Assembly (NCBI RefSeq): GCF_030063185.1
Contig: NZ_JASISP010000020.1
Coordinates: 21,467 to 85,466 of the forward strand
Direction of reading: 5' to 3'
Origin: Arthrobacter sp. H35-D1
GTDB lineage: Bacteria > Actinomycetota > Actinomycetes > Actinomycetales > Micrococcaceae
Length of the DNA stretch: 64,000 nucleotides
The notes beneath the pieces are model-generated. The model did not search any database. It saw nothing but the letters and a program-made list of their open reading frames with translations, and was not told where the DNA came from. This document shows positions 42,492 through 50,859 of this stretch, in pieces. The position numbers and the translations under genes are program-made. Each line of letters opens with the position of its first letter. The first letter of the stretch is position 1.

Positions 42492-42857
42492 ATGATGGTT
42501 ACCGAGACCGACGTTCGCCGCATCGCACTGGAGTTGCCTGGCGCCTACGAGCAGCCGTCCTACGGAGGCCGTCCGTCGTGGCGCACCGAACCCCGGATCT
42601 TTGCCTGGATCCCGGATGATCCCTACGGGCTCGTGGTGTGGGTCGAATCCCTCACGGCCAAGGAAACAGTACTCGCCTCCGATCCGGAGAAGTTCTTCAC
42701 GACCTCCCACTACAACGGCTACCCTGTTGTACTCGTCGACCTGGACTCGATCGACGTCCAAGAACTTGCAGAACTTATTCGGCGCTCCTGGAGCTTACGA
42801 GCACCACGATCGGTGGTCTCAAAATGGAAACGCGACCACGCCGGTGACGCCCTGTAA
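42492..42857 (+). CDS. MmcQ/YjbR-like protein
   Basis: 121 residues. Typical layout: TETDVRRIALELPGAYEQPS, WRTEPRIFAWI, FFTTSHYNGYPVVLVDL, then a C-terminal WSLRAPRSVVSKW. The family folds like a DNA-binding double-wing domain, but its function is unknown. SD AGGAG 4-7 nt upstream; ATG 42492 or 42495. Divergent from the dienelactone hydrolase gene. Confidence 0.8.
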   Translation: MMVTETDVRRIALELPGAYEQPSYGGRPSWRTEPRIFAWIPDDPYGLVVWVESLTAKETVLASDPEKFFTTSHYNGYPVVLVDLDSIDVQELAELIRRSWSLRAPRSVVSKWKRDHAGDAL

Positions 42858-43025
42858 GGCGGTTCGCGTAAACGCATCGGCGACCCCTTGTCTTCACTAG
42901 ATTTCAAGCCGGGCGTGCCGGGTGCCCCATCCCGTGCCTTCGGTTGATCTGGTCGGCCCCACTCCCCCACCATTTCCATACCGACGATTTGTTCGTCCAC
43001 CATGCCGCCGGGGCTGCTGGCATGA

Positions 43026-44332
43026 TCAGGCCGTGGTCTTGTCAGCGTTGCGGCGCTCACGTTTGTACCTGTCCGCCATCTCCTCCAGCGGAAGGTTCCT
43101 GGTTTCTGGAACCTTGAAGTACACGAGCACCAGGGAAGCCAAGGCGTAGAAGACCACAAACCAGTTGGCCGCGACCAGTGCCACAGTCCCCCATGGCTCA
43201 GGCAATTGGGGCTCACCGTTGACAATGGAGGCTTGGCTGAAGCTGATCGCCATGAGCGCCAGGCTGATGGTCATGCCTGAGGAAACTATCAGCAGAAGTG
43301 GGCGGCGTCCGAGTTTGTCGATCAGGACGATCGCCACCATGGTGACCACGAGGTTGGTGACGGCTGTGATCACCGAAGCGTTGGAAGCGAACTTGGCGCT
43401 GAATCCGACGGATCGCCACAACGAATTGGAGTAATAGAAAATCACGTTGATGCCGACCAGCTGCTGGAAGGCGGCGATGATGACGCCAACCCAAAGAATG
43501 GGAACCAGGCGAAGCGTGCCGCCCTTCAGATCCCTGAATGAAGGCTTGGAATCGCTGCGGATGGACTTGCGGATGGAATCTACCAGCGTCTTGGATTCGC
43601 TCTCACCGCGTCCGTGCACATGCTCCCATACGGCGGTGGCTTCTTCGACGTCGCCATTTGCTATCAGCATGCGCGGGGACTCCGGCAACCGCAGTGCCAG
43701 CACTGCGTAGAAGACGGCGGGGATGGCTGCGGCCAGGAACATCCAGCGCCAGGCCTGCAGACCTCACCAGAATTCGTCAGCGGCGCTTCCGGCTGCACCT
43801 GCAATGACATCGTCCATCAACTACGCCACGAAGATATCCAATGCAATGTCCATCCATTGCAATGAGGTGAGTTGTCCCCTCAGCCTGGCGGGCGCAATCT
43901 CCGAAATATGAGACGGGACAATGGCCGAAGCGGCACCGATGCTCAGCCCGCCGCTAACGCGCCAAGCCGCCGGATCCCAAGGAGCAAAGGCGAACGCGGA
44001 GCCCAGCGAGCCCGCAATATAGAGGTTGCCCACCATGAGCATCGCCCGCGTACGGCCCCATTTATTCGCGGCGGGGCCACCGAACCATGCACCAATTGCG
44101 GCGCCTATCGGGGAGATGGCCACCACAAAGGCGGTAATGCCTTCTGTCAGTCCAAATTGGTTCGTACAGCTTCGATGGAGCCATTGATCACTGAACTGTC
44201 GAACCCGAAGATGAAACCGCCCACAGCGGCACCGATCGGGACCAGGACCACGCGGGTGGTGTGCGTGCGATCCAAGGAAGTGTTGGGTTCGTCGCCGTTT
44301 CCGTCCCGCTCCAACCTCAGTTTCTCCACCAC
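43026..44332 (-). pseudogene. Broken MFS sugar porter
   Basis: A sugar:H+ symporter-type gene read on the minus strand in pieces. N-terminal piece (44332-44147): PIGAAVGGFIFGFDSSVING. After a frameshift near 44155 the second frame runs QFGLTEGITAFVVAISPIGA, GRTRAMLMVGNLYIAGS to SLQWMDIALDIFVA, then TAG; LMDDVIAGAAGSAADEFW, then TGA; and in the same frame GLQAWRWMFLAAAIPAVFYA to the end (LPESPRML, LGRRPLLLIVSSG, KVPETRNLPLEEM). Lesions: one frameshift, TAG at about 43818-43820 and TGA at about 43764-43766 (family has Trp here). Otherwise full length. Confidence 0.8.
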
Positions 44333-44448
44333 ACCCCCAGATCGACGTGCATGCTGTTGTTTCCCATGCCCTGGTCACGCCCTACACTTGGCCGCAACGC
44401 TGGGATTGGATTTTGCCGAGGTCGCGGTGGGCTGAGGAGAGAAGCCGG

Positions 44449-45483
44449 ATGAACAAGCAGCGCGTCCCGTTTCGTCGGGTAGTGAGGACCACGGTCCAAG
44501 TGGCCGGCCCCGCCTCAACATGGCGGCGGCTCCGGACTGCGCGTCCTGTCATCGCGCAATGCGGACTGGCCGCCGGGGTTGCATGGTGGCTGGCATCAGC
44601 GCTATTGGACCACCAGTATCCGGTATTCGCGGCGACTGCGGTGATGATTAGCCTCGCAGGCGGCAACGGCGAACGGGCACGCCAAGCTGTCGACCTGGTG
44701 GCCGGTGTCATCGCCGTCGTTCTGGGGTTGGGGGCAGCTGCTGTCCTGGATTCCCGTCGCCTCGCCTCTATCCAGGGAGCCTACTCTGCGCTTTTCCGTG
44801 CTGATCCGGCCCTCCCTGCAGAACCCGAGAAGCCGGATCGTGGATGCGGCGATTGGCGGTGTGGTGGGCTTGATTGACAGCCAGATCCTGTTCACGCCCG
44901 ACCCGGTGGCGTTGGTTTCCGTTGCAGCGCGGCGTGTGCTGGACAGCATTGAGGCCGCGCTTCGTGGAAGCGCCGCGGGCCTTGCGGACAAGGTAGCGTT
45001 GTGGCTGGAAACGCCGTCGACCGGGCCCGTGACGCGCGCAGCGACCTCCGCGTCTTGGCCGCGCAACGCGTCATTGCCCACCGGATACGGAGCAGGACTT
45101 TGCGGCGACTTCTACGTGCAGCCCGGCTGGACCACTTGGACCTGCTGGCGGTTGCCGTTCTTCTGCTCCCCCATGCCGCCGCGGAACAGGCCGGCCCTGA
45201 CATAAAAGGGAAGTCAGACGCAGGATAGTAGCCAAGCACAGGAGAGAAACAGGACGAGCTTGCTAGTTTCCTCGTCGCTGCAGCGAACGACACCGCCATG
45301 CTTGGCGAAGTGCTGGCGGAACGTTCACGAGGGAACCAACCTGTCGCATGCTTCAACGCCGGTGTGCCGAAAGCACTATCCGAATTCGCAGCGGTTTTGG
45401 CACAGACCGCCGTCGACGCCCTTGCAGCACTGGCGCCATCCATTCCCCCACCCACCTGGCCACTTCCTCGGCAGCCGGACTAG
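44449..45483 (+). pseudogene. Broken FUSC-family (aromatic acid exporter-like) membrane protein
   Basis: Starts with a good SD (GAGGAGAG). Frame 1: VIAQCGLAAGVAWWLASALL, AATAVMISLAGGNGERARQA, GVIAVVLGLGAAAVLD; frame 2 from about 44790: LRFSVLIRPSLQNPRSRIVD, AAIGGVVGLIDSQILFTPDP, AALRGSAAGLADK; frame 3 from about 45010: VDRARDARSDLRVLAAQRVI; final piece about 45255-45483: LASFLVAAANDTAMLGEVLA, ACFNAGVPKALSEFAAVLAQ. The order of segments matches an intact FUSC protein, with several indels. Confidence 0.7.
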
Positions 45484-45542
45484 CATGGGAAAATACCGGG
45501 TCACCGGATGCTCGGTCCACCAGCTATCAGGACGGCGGAATC

Positions 45543-46982
45543 ATGAACTCCTCGACGAACCCAAAGCAGGACGGCCACGAGATAAAGACGCTGGTGATTC
45601 TTGGCGCCTCTGGCGACCTCACCGCGAGGCTCCTGTTGCCCGGGTTGGCCAGCCTGATCTCCATGGGCGGTGCCGAAGGACTTAATCTGGTGGGTGCCGG
45701 CAACAGCGACTGGTCGCAGGAGAAGTGGCGCGGTCAAGTACAGGAGTCCTTTGGCATCAGTTCGGGAGAGGACAAGGCCAACGGCACAGTCGGCAAAAAT
45801 GAACTGCAGGAGATGGCGAAGAACAGCAGCTATCACCAAGTGGACGTCACCGCGGAAGGGGAACTTGCAAAAGTTCTGAAATCCGTTGCGCAACCGGTTG
45901 CCGTTTACTTTGCCCTGCCACCCTCCGTCACCGAGAAAGCATGCGATCTGCTCAATCCGGACGACCTGCCGAAAAACACCCGGTTTGTGATGGAAAAACC
46001 GTTCGGCTCAGGGCAAGAGTCGGCCCGAAAACTGAACAAGACTGTAGAAGCGTTGTTGCCTGAGAACCACGTTTACCGGGTGGACCACTTTCGCGGCACT
46101 GGAACCGTCCTCAACATTCTGGGGGTGCGGTTCGCCAACCACTTCCTGGAGCCGGTGTGGAATACCCGTCACATTGAGAAGGTGGAGATCTTCTTTGATG
46201 AGAACATCACCTTGGAGGGTCGCGCCGGCTTCTACGATTCCACCGGTGCGTTACAGGACATGATGCAAAGCCACCTGCTGCAGATCATGTCCTTCATTGC
46301 TTTGGACGAGCCTGCCACCTTGGACGAACGGGACGTTAGGGATCGGATTGCCGAAGTCATGCGCGCGGCCGAAGTGGGCAATGACTATGCCAAGACCACC
46401 CGCCGGGCCCGTTACACGGCGGGAAAGATCGGCGACCGAAAAGTACCAAACTACGTGGACGAACCAGGGGTGGACGGCAAGAACAACACTGAGACGCTCG
46501 CAGAGATCGAAGTCCGCATTAACAACTCGCGGTGGACCGGGGTCCCGTTCATTCTTCGCTCTGGCAAGTCACTCGGTGAGGACAAGATGGAAGCCATCGT
46601 CACGTTCAAGCCGCTCCCGCATCTGCCCACGGGCTTCACGGGAACTTCCACAGCGACCAGGATCCGGATGGGTGTGGGACCGGCGAAGTTGCAACTCGAC
46701 ATCGACGTCAATGGTCCCGGGGACATCTACAGCCTGAACCGCGCCGAACTCAGGGCCGATCTCAACGAGACTGATCTACTCCCCTACGGTGAAGTGCTCA
46801 AGGCAGTGCTGACGGACAACGCCATGTTCTTCGTCCGCGGAGACACCGCCGTGGAGTGTTGGCGGATCATCGAACCGGTGGTCGAGGCGTGGGCCAACAA
46901 CGACGTGCCGCTAGAGGAGTACCCTGCGGGCTCCAGCGGTCCCGAGGACTGGGAAACTTCCCGCGAGGATACACCGCTGTAG
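45543..46982 (+). CDS. zwf: Glucose-6-phosphate dehydrogenase-like protein
   Basis: 479 residues. Nucleotide-binding GASGDLTARLLLPGL at the N-terminus, EKPFGSGQESA, RVDHFRGTGTV, GYY-type loop (GRAGFYDSTGALQDMMQSH) and a C-terminal VPFILRSGKSLGE. Canonical enzymes have RIDHYLGKE, where the Lys binds substrate; here RVDHFRGTGTV lacks it, as in a divergent actinobacterial subgroup also annotated as G6PDH. Oxidation of glucose 6-phosphate is thus likely but not assured. ATG 45543 has a GGACGGCGGA upstream. Placed alone among pseudogenes, not with tal/tkt/opcA. Confidence 0.8.
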   Translation: MNSSTNPKQDGHEIKTLVILGASGDLTARLLLPGLASLISMGGAEGLNLVGAGNSDWSQEKWRGQVQESFGISSGEDKANGTVGKNELQEMAKNSSYHQVDVTAEGELAKVLKSVAQPVAVYFALPPSVTEKACDLLNPDDLPKNTRFVMEKPFGSGQESARKLNKTVEALLPENHVYRVDHFRGTGTVLNILGVRFANHFLEPVWNTRHIEKVEIFFDENITLEGRAGFYDSTGALQDMMQSHLLQIMSFIALDEPATLDERDVRDRIAEVMRAAEVGNDYAKTTRRARYTAGKIGDRKVPNYVDEPGVDGKNNTETLAEIEVRINNSRWTGVPFILRSGKSLGEDKMEAIVTFKPLPHLPTGFTGTSTATRIRMGVGPAKLQLDIDVNGPGDIYSLNRAELRADLNETDLLPYGEVLKAVLTDNAMFFVRGDTAVECWRIIEPVVEAWANNDVPLEEYPAGSSGPEDWETSREDTPL

Positions 46983-47001
46983 ACGCGCCGCAACATCCGG
47001 C

Positions 47002-47592
47002 TCAGAACTGTTGGATGCCCTTGGAAGCTACCACGACACCTATGACCAGCAGGAGTACAGACATGATCGTTGCGTTGTTGTGAGTCAGCCACGCACGCAA
47101 GCTGTCGAGCAGGGACCTCATCCGTTCGGCCGCCACCAAATAGCCGATCACCGGGATGGCCACGGTGCAGCTGGCTATGATCACAAAGGTCACGATGACC
47201 AACGCCTGTTGTCCCACACCCAGTGACGCGGCACCAATCGAGAGACCTGCCGAAATCGCCATCATCAGGTTCTTCGGGTTGACTGCCGCCAAGAGGAAAC
47301 CGTGACCGAGGCCACGCCAGAAGGTCATCGAATCGATCGCACCCATCCACTTCGGAAGCGCCGGTTCGACTCCCGCTTTCGGTCGTCCTCTCCATGGGCG
47401 CACTGCAAGCAACAGGAGCAGGGCGCCCAGAATCAGCTCAATGACGCCAACGGTCGGCTGTGTCGCGCTGGGAGTCGACGCCAGCAGAATCGCCGACAAC
47501 AACGTGAAGACGACCACTGCAACATCGACACCGAAGACCCAGCCGAGCATGAAGCCGACGCTCGTCGACCTCGCGCGCGTCGACAACAACAT
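47002..47592 (-). CDS. GAP/LysE-like membrane protein, 5'-truncated
   Basis: 196 residues with about five membrane segments (GFMLGWVFGVDVAVVVFTLL, LILGALLLLLAVRPW, GFLLAAVNPKNLMMAISAGL, VIGYLVAAERM, a C-terminal helix). It resembles the GAP (Sap) family of glycolipid-addressing proteins. Family members begin with about 30 residues before the PIPIIAAILMLLS segment; here that segment continues upstream of the ATG in frame only to an in-frame TGA (about 47632), so the first helix is missing. A 19-bp inverted repeat lies exactly at the break. Confidence 0.6.
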   Translation of the reverse strand: MLLSTRARSTSVGFMLGWVFGVDVAVVVFTLLSAILLASTPSATQPTVGVIELILGALLLLLAVRPWRGRPKAGVEPALPKWMGAIDSMTFWRGLGHGFLLAAVNPKNLMMAISAGLSIGAASLGVGQQALVIVTFVIIASCTVAIPVIGYLVAAERMRSLLDSLRAWLTHNNATIMSVLLLVIGVVVASKGIQQF

Positions 47593-48009
47593 GAGGATTG
47601 CCGCGATTATAGGTATCGGGTTTTGGGGTATTCAGCTGACCGGACCTGGGCCCGAACCCCGCGCCAATACCCCCACATACTGTGCTCGTATGTACTGATC
47701 TTTACATCATCTTGTGGCTAGGCCGGTCAGCTGGATACCCCAGATCGGGCTTATTGCGATTCCGATCCCCAAGGGGAGAAGGCCCTGCACTTTCGGGGGT
47801 CTTTTCCGGGAGGCCAATACCGTGCGATGATGGTCATCCGTCAGGACTTCTACGTAAAACACGACATCCACCTCCCAACCGAGCACGAAATGGGTGCACT
47901 CCTTGTTGACCTGCGGACAAGGAAAACGTCTCCCCTGTCAATGCGCTACAAGGCCAGATCTCCCCCATCGTTGCCGCCGCCAGCCTTGGACCCCGTTAGG
48001 GTGGGTGCC
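47593..48009. other. Intergenic region with inverted repeat
   Basis: Contains the inverted repeat at 47625-47741, and an open stretch at 47827-48009 in frame with the next gene (QDFYVKHDIHLPTEHEMGAL) that has no recognised homology and is probably not its N-terminus. No other gene seen. Confidence 0.45.
47625..47741. repeat. 19-bp inverted repeat (18/19 match)
   Basis: GGGGTATTCAGCTGACCGG (47625-47643) and CCGGTCAGCTGGATACCCC (47723-47741), 79 bp apart, at the truncated end of the GAP gene. Could be ends of a small non-autonomous element or an inverted duplication. Confidence 0.6.
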
Positions 48010-48756
48010 ATGACACACACAACGGCAGTGCTGTTGGCCGCCGGTGCCGGTACCCGTTTGGGCCGCGGACCCAAGGCGCTGCTGCCGTTCAATGGGACCA
48101 CGCTTATCCAGCACGCCGTCGCGGAGCTGCTGGGCGGCGGCTGCGATGAAGCGGTCGTGGTGATTGGTGCCGGTGCAGCAAAAGTGCGGGCCGTCTCGCT
48201 GCCGCCAGCTTGCACCGTGGTGGAAAACCCTCGCTGGAGCGAAGGCATGGGAAGCTCCTTCGCCGCCGGAGTCGCCGCGGCAATTGCTGGCAGCCCTGAT
48301 TCTGCAGACACGGGGCAGATTCTGGTGGCTCTCGTGGACCAACCCGGCATGGACGCGATACTGGTGTCCCGCTTGTTGAAGGCGCACCAACCTGGACGAA
48401 TCACGGCCGCCGGGTTTCGCTCCCCCCACGGTGTCACCAAAGCGACAGGAACTCCCCCAGCTCTCAACAGCCGTGGCTCAGCGGTCGCAGCAGGACTGCG
48501 CCGCGGCAACCCCGTGCTCTTCACTCGGGAGCACGCGGTTTTGGCCGCCGAATCCGCCTCCGGTGATGCGGGCGCCCGCGAGTACCTTGCCACGCACCCG
48601 GACGCCATTGACGTGGTGGACTGCTCGGACCTCACCGACGGGGCCGATATCGACACACCCGAACAGCTCCACCTGCTGGGCCCGATTCCACTTGATGCTG
48701 GAGCGTCGCCTAAAAACACCCCGATAATGCTGGAGCGTTCCCGAAAAGCGCCCTGA
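48010..48756 (+). CDS. MobA-like nucleotidyltransferase of the cox operon
   Basis: 248 residues. NTP-transferase fold: LLAAGAGTRLGRGPKALLPF (nucleotide binding), VVENPRWSEGMGSS, ALVDQPGM (Mg-binding Asp), and a C-terminal DIDTPEQL. This type (MocA-like) attaches CMP or GMP to molybdopterin, and fits the adjacent Mo-hydroxylase genes. Start ATG 48010 is preferred over the upstream open frame; TAGGGT lies 7 nt before it and there is no SD. The last 20 codons run into a 32-bp-period repeat, so the true ancestral C-terminus may have been extended. Confidence 0.78.
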   Translation: MTHTTAVLLAAGAGTRLGRGPKALLPFNGTTLIQHAVAELLGGGCDEAVVVIGAGAAKVRAVSLPPACTVVENPRWSEGMGSSFAAGVAAAIAGSPDSADTGQILVALVDQPGMDAILVSRLLKAHQPGRITAAGFRSPHGVTKATGTPPALNSRGSAVAAGLRRGNPVLFTREHAVLAAESASGDAGAREYLATHPDAIDVVDCSDLTDGADIDTPEQLHLLGPIPLDAGASPKNTPIMLERSRKAP

Positions 48757-48779
48757 AAGTGATGGAGCGTCGGGGTGGG
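48699..48779 (+). repeat. Direct repeat with 32-bp period upstream of coxD
   Basis: TGGAGCGTC or TGGAGCGTT occurs at 48699, 48731 and 48763, exactly 32 bp apart. The first two units also share the rest of the sequence (form: C-rich triplet, AAAA, CACCCC/GCGCCC, GA-A-TG). The third unit degenerates into a G10 run (48777-48786). It spans the end of the nucleotidyltransferase gene. Confidence 0.75.
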
Positions 48780-48819
48780 GGGGGGGCTGCCGCGCCGAAC
48801 GCTGCCCACCGGTTGGCCC

Positions 48820-48831
48820 TATGCTGGTGCC
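48820..48831 (+). promoter_or_regulatory. Putative leaderless -10 element of coxD
   Basis: TATGCT followed by GGTGCC and the ATG at 48832; no SD. The same TANNNT-GGTGCC-ATG arrangement precedes yczE. Confidence 0.5.
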
Positions 48832-49713
48832 ATGACGACGACGCCCGTGGGTTCCGCAGCAGAACTGTCCGCCATGCTGGCCTCCACCGGTTACCTGGCC
48901 GACGAGGGTCTGTCGACCGTGGGCTACCTGGCACTTGCCATGGAGCGGCCACTGCTTCTTGAAGGCGAGCCCGGCACCGGCAAGACGGCCATGGCCGAAG
49001 CGCTTGCCGAGGCTTTCAGTCTCCCGCTCATCCGGCTCCAGTGTTACGAGGGCATCGAGGCCTCCCAAGCACTCTATGACTGGGACTTCACGGCACAAAT
49101 CCTGCACCTGCGCAGCGTGGAGGCTGGCGGCGGCGACCTGACGGCTGCCGAGCTGGAAAACTCCCTCTATGACGAGCGCTTCCTCTTGGCCCGCCCCGTC
49201 TTGAAAGCCCTCCAGCAAAGCCCCGCTGTCCTGCTGATCGATGAGATCGACAGGGCCGACGACGAATTCGAGGCATTCCTGCTTGAGGTGCTCTCCACCT
49301 ATCAGGTCTCCATCCCGGAGTTTGGCACCGTCAAGGCCTCCACTCCCCCACTGGTTGTGCTGACGTCCAACCGAACCCGGGATCTGCACGACGCACTCAA
49401 GCGCCGCTGCCTGTACCACTGGATCGACCATCCGGGACTGGCACGCGAGGTGGAGATTGTCCGCACCCGGCTTCCCCAGGTCCCGGCATTGCTCGCCGAA
49501 CAGGTGGTGCGGGCCGTACAGCAAATCCGGTCCAGCGAGAACATCATGAAGCCGCCCGGGGTTGCCGAAACACTCGACTGGGCCCGGGCCCTGCACCTGC
49601 TGGGCAGCCCGGACCTGGACCTGGCCTCTGCGGCAGCGAGCATCGGCGCGCTCTGCAAGTACCGCGAGGACACCGAACGCGTCTCCGCGGCATTGGCCAG
49701 GATGCTGGGCTGA
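48832..49713 (+). CDS. coxD: MoxR-family AAA+ ATPase (CoxD-like)
   Basis: 293 residues. Walker A GEPGTGKT (residues 45-52), Walker B LLIDEIDRADDEFEAF, sensor VVLTSNRTRDLHDALKRRC. In Oligotropha, CoxD is needed to build the Cu-S-Mo centre of CO dehydrogenase; MoxR proteins usually work with a VWA protein, here encoded 3 bp downstream. First gene after the G-rich repeat, with a probable own leaderless promoter. Confidence 0.88.
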   Translation: MTTTPVGSAAELSAMLASTGYLADEGLSTVGYLALAMERPLLLEGEPGTGKTAMAEALAEAFSLPLIRLQCYEGIEASQALYDWDFTAQILHLRSVEAGGGDLTAAELENSLYDERFLLARPVLKALQQSPAVLLIDEIDRADDEFEAFLLEVLSTYQVSIPEFGTVKASTPPLVVLTSNRTRDLHDALKRRCLYHWIDHPGLAREVEIVRTRLPQVPALLAEQVVRAVQQIRSSENIMKPPGVAETLDWARALHLLGSPDLDLASAAASIGALCKYREDTERVSAALARMLG

Positions 49714-49716
49714 GCC

Positions 49717-50859
49717 ATGGCGGGCGGGGAGGCAAAAAGTGCGCCGGGAGCATCCCTGCAGGCAGTCCATTCAGCCGAGGAAATTCTGCTGGCCTTTGCC
49801 GCCGCCGTCCGCGCCGCCGGCGTGAAAGTCACGGCGGACCGCTCGCGCAGCTTTGTTGACGCAGTCTCCCTGCTGTCCATCGAAAACAGAACGGACGTGT
49901 TCTGGGCGGGACGGGCCACGCTGTGCGCAGCGCCGGAGGAGCTGGAGTCCTATCGCCGCACCTTTGAGGCGTGGTTCTCCCCCAGCCACTCGGCCAACAC
50001 GACACAGGGGCCAGTCGCAACCACAGTGCGGGCGGCAGCCCTGGACGACGACGGCGGCCGCGATGGCACAGAATCCAGTGAGGCGCTGCGGGCCGTGGCC
50101 AGCCGCCGCGAATTGCTGCGCCACCGCGATGTGGCCACCCTCGACCCAGCAGAACGCGCCCTGCTCAACCACATGTTTGCCGAGCTGCCTGTCACCCTGC
50201 CCAGCCGCCAGGGCCGGCGTCGCCGCCTTGACCGGCACGGCAGAATCGACCGTGCCCGCACGCTGCGGGACCAACTGCGCCGCGGCGGCGAACCAGGCCC
50301 GCTGCGCCGCGCCAGGGCACCCCGGAAGCCGCGCCGGATCGTCTGGCTGATCGACGTCTCCGGGTCCATGGCACCCTACGCGGACAGCCTGCTGCGCTTG
50401 GCGCACCGCGTGGTGGTGGCCGCGCCCGCCCAAGTGGAGGTGTTCACGCTCGGCACCAGGCTGACAAGGGTGACGGCAGCACTGCGGCTGCCCGATCCGG
50501 ACGATGCGCTGGCCCTGGCCGGACGAACCGTCCCCGACTGGTCCGGGGGCACCAGGCTCGGCGAAGTCTTGCGCGCCTTCAATGACCGCTGGGGCCAGCG
50601 TGCGGCGATGAGGAACGCCGTCGTGGTGGTGGCAAGCGACGGCTGGGAGCGTGGCGATCCTGCACTTCTGGGCCGGCAGGTGGAGCGCCTGCACCATGTG
50701 GCGCGGCGCATCATCTGGGCCAACCCGCACCGGGGAAAGGACGGATACCAGCCCGTGCAGCAGGGAATCAAGGCCATCCTGCCGCACGTTGATTCGTTTG
50801 TGGGGGGCCATTCATTGACGAGCTTCAAGGAGTTGTTGGTTGTGATGGGCAATGCGTGA
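49717..50859 (+). CDS. coxE: VWA-domain protein (CoxE-like)
   Basis: 380 residues. The C-terminal von Willebrand A domain has the MIDAS motif DVSGSMAPY (about residue 213) and a conserved GGTRLGEVLRAFNDRW. The N-terminal helical part is typical for the CoxE group. Partner of the MoxR ATPase in maturation of the Mo-hydroxylase. Its end overlaps the XdhC gene by 8 bp. Confidence 0.88.
   Translation: MAGGEAKSAPGASLQAVHSAEEILLAFAAAVRAAGVKVTADRSRSFVDAVSLLSIENRTDVFWAGRATLCAAPEELESYRRTFEAWFSPSHSANTTQGPVATTVRAAALDDDGGRDGTESSEALRAVASRRELLRHRDVATLDPAERALLNHMFAELPVTLPSRQGRRRRLDRHGRIDRARTLRDQLRRGGEPGPLRRARAPRKPRRIVWLIDVSGSMAPYADSLLRLAHRVVVAAPAQVEVFTLGTRLTRVTAALRLPDPDDALALAGRTVPDWSGGTRLGEVLRAFNDRWGQRAAMRNAVVVVASDGWERGDPALLGRQVERLHHVARRIIWANPHRGKDGYQPVQQGIKAILPHVDSFVGGHSLTSFKELLVVMGNA

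Noticed and set aside
48699..48779. CRISPR-like array
   Set aside because: Only three units that are contiguous and degenerate, no unique spacers and no cas genes.
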